Positions 36,940 to 47,177 of a stretch of DNA of 64,000 nucleotides are shown in pieces. How positions within the stretch are numbered: position 1 is the first letter of the stretch; each line of letters starts with the position of its first letter. Made by a program: the position numbers and the translations under genes. Below the pieces are notes generated by a model. It ran no database searches. It saw only the letters and a list, made by a program, of their open reading frames with translations, and was not told the DNA's origin. Source of the DNA: CAYFPO01 sp964345035 (GTDB lineage Bacteria > Fidelibacterota > Marinisomatia > SCGC-AAA003-L08 > GCA-002704045); NCBI GenBank assembly GCA_964345035.1, contig CAYFPO010000004.1:1-64000 (forward strand), given 5' to 3'.

Positions 36940-37740
36940 TTAAAATCCAGAAATTTTACCTGATTTTTTATAGAGTTGAAAAACGATATGCCAACCCAAG
37001 GCAACAACAATCATCAAAACCAGCCAGTTTGTCGATTCTGTTACAAAAAATTTCCCACCTGTTAATACTCCAGCAGCATGATGTTCAGTAATCATTGTCC
37101 AAATGAGAGGGACAGAAAGATAGGTATTATGCTTTGACCGTAAGCCAGCTAAAGCAACTAAACTGCTGTCAGGAGCATCACCATTTTTAATTGCAGTGAT
37201 GATTTTTTGTTGAGCCGGCCAGATGCGGAACCAGACATTGAATGCCATCATAGTACCAAACATAGCCCCAATATGGATATTGAATGCACGATAATCGAAT
37301 CCTGCACAGAATTTCATACAATAAACAATACCACCAATTAATATGAAACTGATAATAGTAATCACCCTTACATTACTAGCCAATCCGCTTTTGTATAAAT
37401 AGTCATATACAAATACAGCCAAAAATGTTAAAGCAAGCATTAAATGTATATACATATTAGCAGGTTCATCACCATTTGAAGTGAAGTCTGAAGGCATTAA
37501 TCCACCAGCCCAATAGATTACATAAAGTAGAATCACTCCTGTTACCCATGTCCATGCTGCACCCCAGCGGAACCAGTATAATGCACGGGGCATAAGCTCG
37601 GGTACCACTTTTTTCTTGCTGTCACCATCCATGGTTGCAGCCACATGGCCGTTTATGAAATTGAAAAAGTACAATAGGCCGATCCAGGTGATTCCAGCTA
37701 TGATATGAAGCCATTTAAAAATTGGATGAATTAATTCCAT
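36940..37740 (-). CDS. PuuD-type membrane protein (urate hydroxylase N-terminal family), lacking cytochrome c domain
   Basis: 266 residues with about eight membrane helices. The N-terminus FKWLHIIAGITWIGLLYFFN has the His/Trp pattern of the PuuD (Urate_ox_N) family, and HIGAMFGTMMAFNVWFRIWP is another family landmark. In PuuD of alphaproteobacteria a C-terminal cytochrome c follows for urate oxidation; it is absent here and no purine genes are nearby, so a urate role is doubtful. AAGGAG precedes the ATG. Confidence 0.8.
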   Translation of the reverse strand: MELIHPIFKWLHIIAGITWIGLLYFFNFINGHVAATMDGDSKKKVVPELMPRALYWFRWGAAWTWVTGVILLYVIYWAGGLMPSDFTSNGDEPANMYIHLMLALTFLAVFVYDYLYKSGLASNVRVITIISFILIGGIVYCMKFCAGFDYRAFNIHIGAMFGTMMAFNVWFRIWPAQQKIITAIKNGDAPDSSLVALAGLRSKHNTYLSVPLIWTMITEHHAAGVLTGGKFFVTESTNWLVLMIVVALGWHIVFQLYKKSGKISGF

Positions 37741-37946
37741 ATTATTCTCCTTGTTTTGTGGTTTGATTTGTTAATTAGTTGTGGTTGTGTCATTCGACTA
37801 TCTAAATTTAATGTTCATATTTTTTATCTGACAAGGTGTAAATATAAAATACCGGCATTTACAAACTGTAATACAATAACTTTTGTTATAAATCATTATT
37901 TTAAATGAAATTACAATAAATAAAAAACAATAAATCAGGAGGTAAA

Positions 37947-40379
37947 ATGAAAAATATACGCAATCTAACCATGTTCTTATTCATTGCAATTGGATTTACA
38001 GCGTCTGTAAGTGATTTTATAAAATCCGGAGAATTATATTATTCTCCCAACAAAATAATTGTAAAATTAAACTCTGAAATTGCTCCTAAACTGGGAATCG
38101 AACCTTCTTTAGATTTGGTATCCCGTTCAGCTTTACTGGATGAGCTCACCTCCTATGGAGTGGTTGAATCATTCACTCCTGTATTTAAATTTTATTCTAA
38201 CTTCAATAGTAAACATTGGGAATTTGAACTGCATCAATTTTATGTTATTACTTATTCCGGAACTGTAAATATTGATCAGATTCTTGAAAACTTGATAAAT
38301 CACCCGGATATAATTGATGTAAATCCAAATTACCGTGCAGAAGCATTCACAGTCCCAAATGATCCATATTACAGCCTTCAATGGGCTCATGACAATACTG
38401 GTCAGGCTATAAGCTATAGTGGCGGAAATGTGGGAACGCCGGACTGTGATACTGATACAGATTATGCCTGGGACATCACTCAAGGCAGTGATGATATTGT
38501 AATATCCATAATTGATACAGGAGTGAATGGAAATCACGAAGAATTTGCTGGAAAAATGGTTCCGGGATATGATTTTGTAAATAACGATTCTGATGCTTCA
38601 GATGATCATATGCACGGCACAGCATGTGCAGGGATAGCTGCAGCTCAAGGAAATAATGGTACGGGGATAGCTGGTGTTGCCTGGAACTGCAAAATTATGC
38701 CGATTAAAGTATTAGATTCCGGTGGGTACGGTGATTTTATTAACATCGCAAATGGTATTCAATGGTCCGCAGATAATGGCGCTAATGTAATCAGTATGAG
38801 TCTTGGCGGCGGCGGATTTGACAACACTATGAACAGTGCTATCAACTATGCAAATAGTTTAGGTGTTGCAATATTATCTGCTGCAGGTAATGATAACAGT
38901 TCAAATATTTCCTATCCTGCAGCATACGATGGATCTATGGCAGTCGGGTCATTATCACCATGTAATGAGAGAAAAGATTTTAGTTCCTGTGATGGTGAAA
39001 ATTTCTGGGGGAGTAATTATGGAGATGGATTGGATTTTCTGTCTCCCGGTGTGAGAATTCATACGACCGCATTAAATGGTGGGTATATGTCCGATTTTAA
39101 TGGAACATCCTCCGCTACACCCCATGCAGCAGGTATTGCAGGATTGTTATTATCGGCAATGCCGACCCTGACACCGGAAAATGTCAGGGAAATAATGCAA
39201 GTATCTTCAGATGATCTTTCCTCTCCAGGGTGGGATACACAAACAGGATGGGGTAGATTGAATGCATATATGGCATTGGCGTATTTAACCGGTGGCCCAG
39301 AAATTGGATTGGACCAGGAAGAGCTTCTGATCTCTATAGAATCTGGAGATGAAATCTCTACAGATTTATCTATCATTAATGGTGGCGAAATTGATTTAAA
39401 TGTGAATATCGATCCATTTGGATACAGTTACACAAATTCGGATGATGAAGGAGAATATTCCTGGATTGACATTTCTGGGGAAGGAATCATATACAGTTTT
39501 CCTCATAATGACCAGGCAGGAACAACCCTGGATATTGGATTTGATTTCCCTTTTTATGGCGAGAGTTATTCTGAATGTATCATCAATGCCAACGGATGGG
39601 TAGGATTTGGTACGGATAATTCTGGCTGGGATAATCTCGTAATTCCATCTTCAGAAGCACCCACACCTGCCATTTTTGGATTTTGGGATGACTTGAATCC
39701 AGTAAATGATGGTTGTAACGAATATTGTTCGGGAAATGTCTATTATCACGGAAATGAGGATAGATTTGTAGTCTGGTTTGATGAAGTTGCTCACTGGTAC
39801 ACAAATTATGAAGATAATTTTTATAGTTTTCAGATAGTACTCTATCCTGATGGGAATATAGATCTGAATTACCAGTCCATAACTGATATTTCATCAGCAA
39901 CCATAGGATTTCAAGATGCAGGCGCAGACAATGGAATTTTAATTGCATACAATAACACATTTGCACACAGTGAATTATCAGTTCCGATAAACATGAGAGC
40001 CCCTTGGTTGGGAGTATCTCCAACCGTTCTGTCTGTACCTCCCGGTGGAATATCAACATTAACAGTAACTGTGGATGCTTCTAACCTGGAAGGTGGATTA
40101 TATTCTGAGGAGTTGGTAATACATTCCAATGATTTTGATAATCCTCAGGTAGTTTTGCCTATAACTGTAGATGTGGGTGGTGGTGAATGTTTTGGTTGGC
40201 AGCTCGGTGACCTTAATAATGATGGTACACATAATGTATTAGATATTGTACGGGTAATAAACATAATTTTGGAGGCTGTAATTCCCGAAGATTGTGAAAT
40301 TTGGGCAGCTGACATGAATGAAGACCTTACTGTTAATATACAGGATATCGTATTGATAGTCAATTTAATCATCAATTAA
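37947..40379 (+). CDS. Secreted subtilisin-like protease with dockerin-like C-terminus
   Basis: 810 residues. Signal peptide, then a propeptide of roughly 110 residues (fervidolysin-like), and an S8 catalytic domain with Asp190 (ISIIDTGVNG), His223 (MHGTACAGIAAA) and Ser388 (FNGTSSATPHAAGIAGL). After it comes a beta domain with WVGFGTDNSGW-type repeats, and a C-terminal pair of calcium-loop repeats (QLGDLNNDGTHNVLDIVRVI and AADMNEDLTVNIQDIVLIV) like dockerin type I. The same tail occurs on the BNR protein at 45854. AGGAGG lies before the ATG. It degrades extracellular proteins; the tail may anchor or sort it. Confidence 0.93.
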   Translation: MKNIRNLTMFLFIAIGFTASVSDFIKSGELYYSPNKIIVKLNSEIAPKLGIEPSLDLVSRSALLDELTSYGVVESFTPVFKFYSNFNSKHWEFELHQFYVITYSGTVNIDQILENLINHPDIIDVNPNYRAEAFTVPNDPYYSLQWAHDNTGQAISYSGGNVGTPDCDTDTDYAWDITQGSDDIVISIIDTGVNGNHEEFAGKMVPGYDFVNNDSDASDDHMHGTACAGIAAAQGNNGTGIAGVAWNCKIMPIKVLDSGGYGDFINIANGIQWSADNGANVISMSLGGGGFDNTMNSAINYANSLGVAILSAAGNDNSSNISYPAAYDGSMAVGSLSPCNERKDFSSCDGENFWGSNYGDGLDFLSPGVRIHTTALNGGYMSDFNGTSSATPHAAGIAGLLLSAMPTLTPENVREIMQVSSDDLSSPGWDTQTGWGRLNAYMALAYLTGGPEIGLDQEELLISIESGDEISTDLSIINGGEIDLNVNIDPFGYSYTNSDDEGEYSWIDISGEGIIYSFPHNDQAGTTLDIGFDFPFYGESYSECIINANGWVGFGTDNSGWDNLVIPSSEAPTPAIFGFWDDLNPVNDGCNEYCSGNVYYHGNEDRFVVWFDEVAHWYTNYEDNFYSFQIVLYPDGNIDLNYQSITDISSATIGFQDAGADNGILIAYNNTFAHSELSVPINMRAPWLGVSPTVLSVPPGGISTLTVTVDASNLEGGLYSEELVIHSNDFDNPQVVLPITVDVGGGECFGWQLGDLNNDGTHNVLDIVRVINIILEAVIPEDCEIWAADMNEDLTVNIQDIVLIVNLIIN

Positions 40380-40398
40380 ATAAAATAAGAATTATACA

Positions 40399-40698
40399 AT
40401 GAGTATGAAAAACAGGATAATTTTCGGTTTCAGTTTTGTGGGATTGTTAATTAGTGCACCTGTTAATATTAAAACAGTTTCAAATATAGGTGGAAATATA
40501 ATTGATAACCGTTTTCCGGAAGCTGAAATCTTTAATATTGGAATCATTGACATTATCAATGATTCAGACAATCATGTAAAGTTTGTAGAAAACTTGTCAC
40601 CAATCGGGTTTGGTTTAACCTCAGCAGATCTGAACGATGACGTCATGAACGATATGTTTGATATTATAACACTTGTAAATACGACACTAAAAACTTAA
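40399..40698 (+). CDS. Small secreted protein with partial dockerin-like end
   Basis: 99 residues with a hydrophobic N-terminus (IIFGFSFVGLLISA) and a C-terminal SADLNDDVMNDMFDIITLVN, half of a dockerin-like repeat. It follows the subtilase by 19 bases. It may be a fragment of a larger decayed gene rather than a functional protein. Confidence 0.5.
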   Translation: MSMKNRIIFGFSFVGLLISAPVNIKTVSNIGGNIIDNRFPEAEIFNIGIIDIINDSDNHVKFVENLSPIGFGLTSADLNDDVMNDMFDIITLVNTTLKT

Positions 40699-40732
40699 AT
40701 GCTTAAACATTACTCTACCAAATTTAAATTAG

Positions 40733-40764
40733 TCCCGCTGTTTTTAATAGCGGGATTATTTTTT
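40733..40764 (+). terminator. Intrinsic terminator
   Basis: TCCCGCT, nine-base loop, AGCGGGA, then TTATTTTTT. It ends the subtilase transcript. Confidence 0.88.
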
Positions 40765-40862
40765 ATATCCGGATGAGGCTTTGATGTTCGGTTTTCTCAG
40801 TACAGATGAAATGATGATACTGTTTGGTTATTTCTATAGCGAATAAAACCACACACAATCCA

Positions 40863-43394
40863 ATGAAAATATTTTTCTCCACTATTTTAAGTCTTACAAT
40901 TGTGTTGTATGGTCAAAATACCGGTTCTATCTCCGGGAGGGTTATTGATAAAGAAACCCATCAACCCCTCCACGGTGTACATATAACAATACCTGAAACA
41001 AATTATGGAACCGCAACAAATAAGGATGGTGAATATATTATTTCTAATATCCCCGTCGGTAGTTATATTGTCTTTTCAAGCAGAATTGGATATGAATCCA
41101 TCTCAAAATCCAATGTCAATATTTATTCAGATCGATCAACGTTTCTGAATTTCTTTCTTGAACAAACTGTCCTTCAAATTGAAGGTGTCACCATAACCGG
41201 AGGATATTTTGAAAAAGCAAAGGATGCAATTGTCAGCAGTAGAACCTATGATTTTGAAGAAATCCGTTCTGACCCGGTTGGAAGTTTTGACATCCAGAAA
41301 ATGATGCAGGCTTTGCCAGCTGTTGTATCAGAAGCGGATCAAAGTAATGAAATTATTGTAAGAGGCGGTGGTCCTGGTGAAAACTTGTTTATTATGGATC
41401 ATCTTGAACTCCCCAATCCCAACCACTTTGGTGATATTGGAGAAGGTGGCGGACCAATAAATATTATCAATACAGAATTTATTGATAGAATTGATTTTTA
41501 TGCTGGTGGATATCCAGCCAGATACGGTGACAAACAATCCTCAGTAATGGATGTCAGTTTACGGGAAGGAAATACGGAGAAGTTTGATACAGAATTTGAG
41601 ATGAGCATGGCTGGAGTAGGTGTTTTAGCAGAAGGCCCTATAGATGGTGGAAATGGGTCATTTCTGGCAAGTATTCGCCAATCATTCCTGAAGTATATTA
41701 TAAAAAGTACGGGATTAACTGCAATCCCCGAATATTGGAATTCTCAATTTAAAATGACGTATGATCTGAACAGTAGAAACAAGATTACTGTAAATGGAAT
41801 TGGCGGTGCTGACTATGTTCATCTTGTGGATGAGGAATATCCTAAGTTGAGATTTGTTAATAATGCTGAGCATAATGGGTATCAGTTCACAGGGGGTTTA
41901 ACGTATAAATCTCTATTCTCCGATAGGGGGTATGCATTATTATCATTGGCATCTTCGACTTCCCATTGGGCCGGTGAAAATTATTTGAAAACCAATGGAG
42001 AGAAAAAGTCAATATTTCTTAGGAAAAATACAGAGACTGATAATTACCTAAAGGGAGATATTGTTTATAAATTCTCTAATTATTTTACTCTTACAAGTGG
42101 ATTTCAGATCAAACGCGGTCAATATAATATGCACGAAATTGGAGCTGAGGATACATTGTATACATTTTTTTATCCGCCTGAATTGGCTGATGGTGCAACT
42201 TTGGATGAATATTATTCTTGGTTAAATGACAATCAAGAATTAAAACCCACACGATATTTTAGTTCTCTCGAGGATTATCAAAGTTGGAAAGAAGATTTTC
42301 CAGAAGAAGCCAATAGTGAGATTGTAGGTGTGTATTTCAGTGACTCTACATTGATCAATCCTTCTCTTAATCATACTTCGAATGGTCATTTATTTAAATA
42401 TGCGTTTCATAATCAAATAAAGGTACAACCTGTTGAAAAACTAACAATTAATGTTGGATTACGATTTGACAAAATACCTTTCAATAATACAAATGCAATT
42501 GCGCCCCGAATTGGTGTTTCTTATCAGATGCAACCAAATACAGAATTAAATTTTGCATGGGGTAAATTTTACCAAACACCCTTTTACTGGATGCTGTTGA
42601 ATCCCAAAAACTTGAATTATGGCGGTTCTTTGCTGAGGAATTCATATACCAGCCAATTTGTGTTGGGATTTGAACGGTATTTTGCTCAGGATATCAAAGG
42701 ATCACTGGAGTTATACTATAAGTCTTATCACAACAAACCGGTGTATTACTCCGATTTAACGGAGGATATATTTGATGGGAGGATGGGATTTGTAGACATT
42801 GGAGAGGGAAGGTCGTCCGGATTGGAATTATTCTTCCAGAAGAAATTTTCAAATAAATGGTATGGTACATTCAGTTATTCCTATTCAGTATCTGAGGGTA
42901 AGGACCCCCGGTCTTGGAAAGACGGATATTACTCTTGGGATTTTGATTATGGACAGGTTATGACTATAATTGGAGGATATAAATTCAATTTCAGGGAATA
43001 TGAATGGTATAAGAACATTCGCGGTCAAAAAATATTACAATTTGTTTCGTGGTTACCATTTATGATTTCTGATGTTCTCGAGGTAAGTTTCCGATACAGA
43101 TATACAGGCGGCCGGCCATATACACTTATGAAGTACAACCATATATATCGCAGGTGGTATTTTGATTCTGACATTGAATGGAATACATCCAGATATGGAT
43201 ATTACAGCAGATTAGATATAATGATACTCAGGAGATTTAATTTTAAGAAGATCAATATTACTACCTACCTGGATTTACAGAATATTTTTAATAGAAATAA
43301 TGACTGGGAGTATATTTATCTTCCAAACGGCACAAAAGAAATGGCTTATCAATATAAACAGATGCCTGTTGGTGGTATAATTATCGAATTTTAG
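40863..43394 (+). CDS. TonB-dependent receptor with carboxypeptidase-like regulatory domain
   Basis: About 843 residues. Signal peptide, an N-terminal CarboxypepD_reg-like beta domain (SISGRVIDKETHQPLHGVHI), a plug domain (MMQALPAVVSEADQSNEIIVRGGGP, YAGGYPARYGDK) and a 22-strand type barrel ending in a terminal aromatic strand (MPVGGIIIEF). It imports a large substrate across the outer membrane with TonB energy. ATG 40863 is chosen since it starts the signal peptide; a TTG 13 codons upstream is also in frame. The BNR protein follows three bases later and may be its surface partner. Confidence 0.92.
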   Translation: MKIFFSTILSLTIVLYGQNTGSISGRVIDKETHQPLHGVHITIPETNYGTATNKDGEYIISNIPVGSYIVFSSRIGYESISKSNVNIYSDRSTFLNFFLEQTVLQIEGVTITGGYFEKAKDAIVSSRTYDFEEIRSDPVGSFDIQKMMQALPAVVSEADQSNEIIVRGGGPGENLFIMDHLELPNPNHFGDIGEGGGPINIINTEFIDRIDFYAGGYPARYGDKQSSVMDVSLREGNTEKFDTEFEMSMAGVGVLAEGPIDGGNGSFLASIRQSFLKYIIKSTGLTAIPEYWNSQFKMTYDLNSRNKITVNGIGGADYVHLVDEEYPKLRFVNNAEHNGYQFTGGLTYKSLFSDRGYALLSLASSTSHWAGENYLKTNGEKKSIFLRKNTETDNYLKGDIVYKFSNYFTLTSGFQIKRGQYNMHEIGAEDTLYTFFYPPELADGATLDEYYSWLNDNQELKPTRYFSSLEDYQSWKEDFPEEANSEIVGVYFSDSTLINPSLNHTSNGHLFKYAFHNQIKVQPVEKLTINVGLRFDKIPFNNTNAIAPRIGVSYQMQPNTELNFAWGKFYQTPFYWMLLNPKNLNYGGSLLRNSYTSQFVLGFERYFAQDIKGSLELYYKSYHNKPVYYSDLTEDIFDGRMGFVDIGEGRSSGLELFFQKKFSNKWYGTFSYSYSVSEGKDPRSWKDGYYSWDFDYGQVMTIIGGYKFNFREYEWYKNIRGQKILQFVSWLPFMISDVLEVSFRYRYTGGRPYTLMKYNHIYRRWYFDSDIEWNTSRYGYYSRLDIMILRRFNFKKINITTYLDLQNIFNRNNDWEYIYLPNGTKEMAYQYKQMPVGGIIIEF

Positions 43395-43397
43395 ATT

Positions 43398-45854
43398 ATG
43401 AAAAATCAAATAATTCAACTCATTTTATTAACGGGGTTTGCTTTATTTGTCTATTTCAGTTTAAATGATAATTTTCAACAATCTCCTACACCCACAGAAT
43501 ATATTCAGGAAAAAGAAGACAGAAAGATTTTTAAGAAACAGCGACAGGAATGGATTGAGCAAATGCATCGAACTGCTCCGGATGTTGATTGGAGAAAAAT
43601 TGATGCGGAAACAAGAAAACAAAAGTCAAAAAATGTAAATCATTTTAGGCAAAACTTGAAGATAAATGAAAACTGGACCTCTGCTGACATTTATCATCGA
43701 CAAATTGGTAATCGTGATATAACTGGAGTCTGGAGTGAACGGGGCAGTAATAATAATGCAGGACGAATTCATACTGCAGATGTAGATTTAGAAAATGGTT
43801 TGATATATTGTGGTTCTTCAGGTGGGAATATCTGGCGTGGTTCAATTACAGGTGAAGGTTGGGTTTCTCTTAACGATCACATGCAGATTTACGATATAAA
43901 AATGCTTAGATTGATTGATACTGATACAGGTTCTCGAATATTAATATGTGGAGGTGATTCCTTTTATTTTACGGATGATGAAGGATTTACTATTATTGAA
44001 TCGACAGGATTGGAAAATTTAGAAGATTGGGGATCTATTTTGCGTTCTGTTGTAATGAATGATGAGCTTAGAACAATTTACGTACTTGTCAAAGAATGGA
44101 ATTATTTTACGAGGAATGCCATTGCAGTTTTGTATAAGTCCACAAATCATGGGGAAAATTTTGAACAAATTATTACTTTTGATAATAATAACGGATATGA
44201 CATCTGGACTCCAAAATATTCAGAAGAAGATTTATTTTTAATTCATAATGGGACATTGTACGTCGTGTCAGAATCTGATGAATTACAATTTGCTGGAAGT
44301 TTCACAACATTTGCATCCGGTGACAACCTGCTTACCGGTGGGATGGATGAAGATGGAATATATTTATATGCACGAATTGATGAACAAATTTATTATTCTG
44401 GAAACGGTGGTGCCGATTGGGAACATAAGGGTATTCAACCCCAATGGACATTTACGAGAAATAGTTTTAATTCCTCCAATATAAACCGTAACGTTATATG
44501 TCTTGGCAGTATGGAATTATTCAGAAGCTTTGATAATGGAGATAGTTGGAATCTGGTTAATAATTGGTATGATTATTATAGTAACCCCGCAAATAAATTA
44601 CATGCGGATATTCCTGAGATCCGCTTTTTTTTGGATGATTATGGTGATGAATTTGCATTGATTTCTACTGATGGCGGACTGTATATCTCCACAGACAATT
44701 TAAATACAGTGGAAAACCTTTCACTGTATGGTTTGGGAGTTAGCCAGTATTATTCAACTTATACATTACGATCCAACCCTTATCATGTATATGCAGGAAG
44801 CCAGGATCAGGGTTTTCAGCGCAGTGAAGGTGATGAAGGTGGAATATTGGAATTTGAACAATCCATCAGTGGTGATTATGGTCATTTGGTTTCCGGAGAT
44901 GGAGGAGAGTCGATTTGGTGTGTATATCCGGGATTTGTTATGTATTATGATTCACCACAATATGATACAGGGGGTATGACTTGGAATTTCCTTGGATCAA
45001 ATTATTTATGGATGGCTCCTCTAATGGCGCATCCAACCAATCCGGAAAAATGCTTTATTGGAGGGGGTGGTATATCTGGAGGGTTTCATATGATCGAATT
45101 ATCTGCTGCAGGATGGTCTATAACACATAATGAACTTTCCTTTAATTTTGATTCAGAAGTTTCTGCTATGGCATATTCACCGATAGATCCTTCAATTTAT
45201 TATGTAATGACATACAACGGTACTTTTTATACCAGTTTTGACAGTGGAAATAGTTGGGATCAAACATCTGGATTTTCAGGTCCAAGTCCCCATTATTTTT
45301 ATGGATCAACAATTTATCCATCAACAACAGATGTAAACATAGTGGTCATTGGTGGGAGTGGATATTCCAATCCATCTGTATATGTAAGTGAGAATTTTGG
45401 TGAATCATTTTCTCCAATGCATAATGGAATTCCAAATACTTTAGTGTATGAAATAACTGGAAATGAGCTGGGAGATCTGCTGTTTGCTGCGACTGAGGTT
45501 GGCCCCTATGTTTTTGATTCAGTCGAAAATCAATGGTTCGATTTGGCAGGAATCTCGGCACCTGATCAGATATACTGGACTGTAGATTATATCCCGGAAC
45601 TCCGGACCGCAAGATTTGGAACTTATGGGAGAGGTATCTGGGACTTTATAATAGATGAATATTATGATCTCATATCCGGTGATGTGAATAATGACCAAAT
45701 CGTAAATATTTTAGATATCATAATGACCGTTAATTTCATTTTAAATAATATTGAACCTAATGAATCCCAGTTTTGGGCAGCAGATTTAAATGGTGATGAA
45801 TCAATAGATATACTGGATATTGTAGAATTAGTCAGTATCATTTTAGACAATTGA
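43398..45854 (+). CDS. Secreted BNR/sortilin-like beta-propeller protein with dockerin-like tail
   Basis: 818 residues. N-terminal membrane/signal segment, a charged helical stretch, then a beta-propeller with many Asp-box-like repeats (SFDNGDSWNLV, DSGNSWDQTSG, YVSENFGESF). The C-terminus has two calcium-loop repeats (GDVNNDQIVNILDIIMTVN and AADLNGDESIDILDIVELV). Such propellers occur in glycosidases and VPS10-like proteins of marine Bacteroidetes relatives; no catalytic residues can be named here. Probably an exported binding or glycan-active protein. Confidence 0.85.
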   Translation: MKNQIIQLILLTGFALFVYFSLNDNFQQSPTPTEYIQEKEDRKIFKKQRQEWIEQMHRTAPDVDWRKIDAETRKQKSKNVNHFRQNLKINENWTSADIYHRQIGNRDITGVWSERGSNNNAGRIHTADVDLENGLIYCGSSGGNIWRGSITGEGWVSLNDHMQIYDIKMLRLIDTDTGSRILICGGDSFYFTDDEGFTIIESTGLENLEDWGSILRSVVMNDELRTIYVLVKEWNYFTRNAIAVLYKSTNHGENFEQIITFDNNNGYDIWTPKYSEEDLFLIHNGTLYVVSESDELQFAGSFTTFASGDNLLTGGMDEDGIYLYARIDEQIYYSGNGGADWEHKGIQPQWTFTRNSFNSSNINRNVICLGSMELFRSFDNGDSWNLVNNWYDYYSNPANKLHADIPEIRFFLDDYGDEFALISTDGGLYISTDNLNTVENLSLYGLGVSQYYSTYTLRSNPYHVYAGSQDQGFQRSEGDEGGILEFEQSISGDYGHLVSGDGGESIWCVYPGFVMYYDSPQYDTGGMTWNFLGSNYLWMAPLMAHPTNPEKCFIGGGGISGGFHMIELSAAGWSITHNELSFNFDSEVSAMAYSPIDPSIYYVMTYNGTFYTSFDSGNSWDQTSGFSGPSPHYFYGSTIYPSTTDVNIVVIGGSGYSNPSVYVSENFGESFSPMHNGIPNTLVYEITGNELGDLLFAATEVGPYVFDSVENQWFDLAGISAPDQIYWTVDYIPELRTARFGTYGRGIWDFIIDEYYDLISGDVNNDQIVNILDIIMTVNFILNNIEPNESQFWAADLNGDESIDILDIVELVSIILDN

Positions 45855-45868
45855 TAATTACTCCTTAA

Positions 45869-47065
45869 TTGTTCAATAGGATTTACCTACAATTAATTCT
45901 CCCACTGATTTTTTCAATATCATTTCCAAAATTGGGAGTGGTTAAATTAATCGATGGCTTGGAAAAACCGGTTGCAATTTCAACCAGAACTTCTGATTCA
46001 GAATATTTGTATATTGCAGAGCAATCCGGAGTGGTTCAAATTGCAATTGACAATATTGTCCAAAAAACACCATTTTTAGATATTTCAAAACAAGTACATC
46101 AGCCAATGTACCCCGGGGATGAACAAGGACTGCTTGGGATTGCACTTCATCCGGAATATACTGAAAATGGATATGTATTTGTAAATTATGTAAACCGTGA
46201 TGGTTTTACTATAATCTCAAAATTTAATTCCACAGATACAATTGCTTATCCTGAGACAGAACAATTAATTTTTAAAATAAAACAACCATATTCCAATCAT
46301 AATGGCGGGCATTTAGCATTTGGTCCGGACGGATATCTGTATATTGGGCTGGGTGACGGCGGGTCTGCTGGTGATCCGGAAAACAATGCTCAGAATTTAA
46401 ACAGTTTTTTTGGAAAGATGATCCGGATTGATATTGATTCCCCAAGTGAGAAATCCTATTCAATTCCAATCGATAATCCGTTTGTTGAAAAAGTAAATAG
46501 CAAACCGGAAATCTGGGCATATGGTCTAAGAAATCCATGGCGGTATTCATTTGACAAATTCACAGGAGATATGTACATAGGAGATGTGGGCCAAAATAAC
46601 TGGGAGGAAGTTGATTTCCAGCATTCTGAAAGTCCGGGAGGGATCAATTATGGTTGGAATATCATGGAGGGTAATCATTGTTTTCTGGAAGATGATTGTG
46701 ACCACTCTGATTTAGTCCAACCAATATATGAATACCCCAATAATGCAAATTATCTGAAAACATTGATAGGTATGAACCAGAATAAACAGGATGGTTGTTC
46801 CATAACTGGTGGATATGTTTACAGAGGAAATAATATTTCAGCGATGTATGGAAAATATGTATTTGGGGATTATTGTACAGGAAAAGTGTGGAGTTTTAGG
46901 TATTCAGATAATAAGATCACAGAATTTGAAAATCACACATCCGATATAATGAACTCCATGGATAAGAATAGTTTTTATTTATCAACTTTTGGTCAAAGAG
47001 AAAATGGAGAATTTTTACTGGTGGATTATAGTGGAATTATATATGAGATAATATGTCTAAAATAG
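45869..47065 (+). CDS. PQQ-dependent sugar dehydrogenase (GSDH/Hhip-like propeller)
   Basis: 398 residues, TTG start, signal peptide LQLILPLIFSISFP. The soluble aldose dehydrogenase pattern is clear: LLGIALHPEYTENGYVFVNYV, SNHNGGHLAFGPDGYLYIGL with GDGG, EIWAYGLRNPWRYSFD, and DVGQNNWEEVDF. PQQ-binding His and Arg positions appear kept. It oxidises a sugar or similar compound outside the cytoplasm. PQQ synthesis genes are not in the window. Confidence 0.88.
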   Translation: MFNRIYLQLILPLIFSISFPKLGVVKLIDGLEKPVAISTRTSDSEYLYIAEQSGVVQIAIDNIVQKTPFLDISKQVHQPMYPGDEQGLLGIALHPEYTENGYVFVNYVNRDGFTIISKFNSTDTIAYPETEQLIFKIKQPYSNHNGGHLAFGPDGYLYIGLGDGGSAGDPENNAQNLNSFFGKMIRIDIDSPSEKSYSIPIDNPFVEKVNSKPEIWAYGLRNPWRYSFDKFTGDMYIGDVGQNNWEEVDFQHSESPGGINYGWNIMEGNHCFLEDDCDHSDLVQPIYEYPNNANYLKTLIGMNQNKQDGCSITGGYVYRGNNISAMYGKYVFGDYCTGKVWSFRYSDNKITEFENHTSDIMNSMDKNSFYLSTFGQRENGEFLLVDYSGIIYEIICLK

Positions 47066-47177
47066 AAAATTTTAAGCCGATTAATTTGTAATAGATTGGA
47101 TATATTTAGTTATGTATATTTGTTACTGAATATATTGTAGAATAATCAATAAATATAACCAAAATCACGGAGGATTT

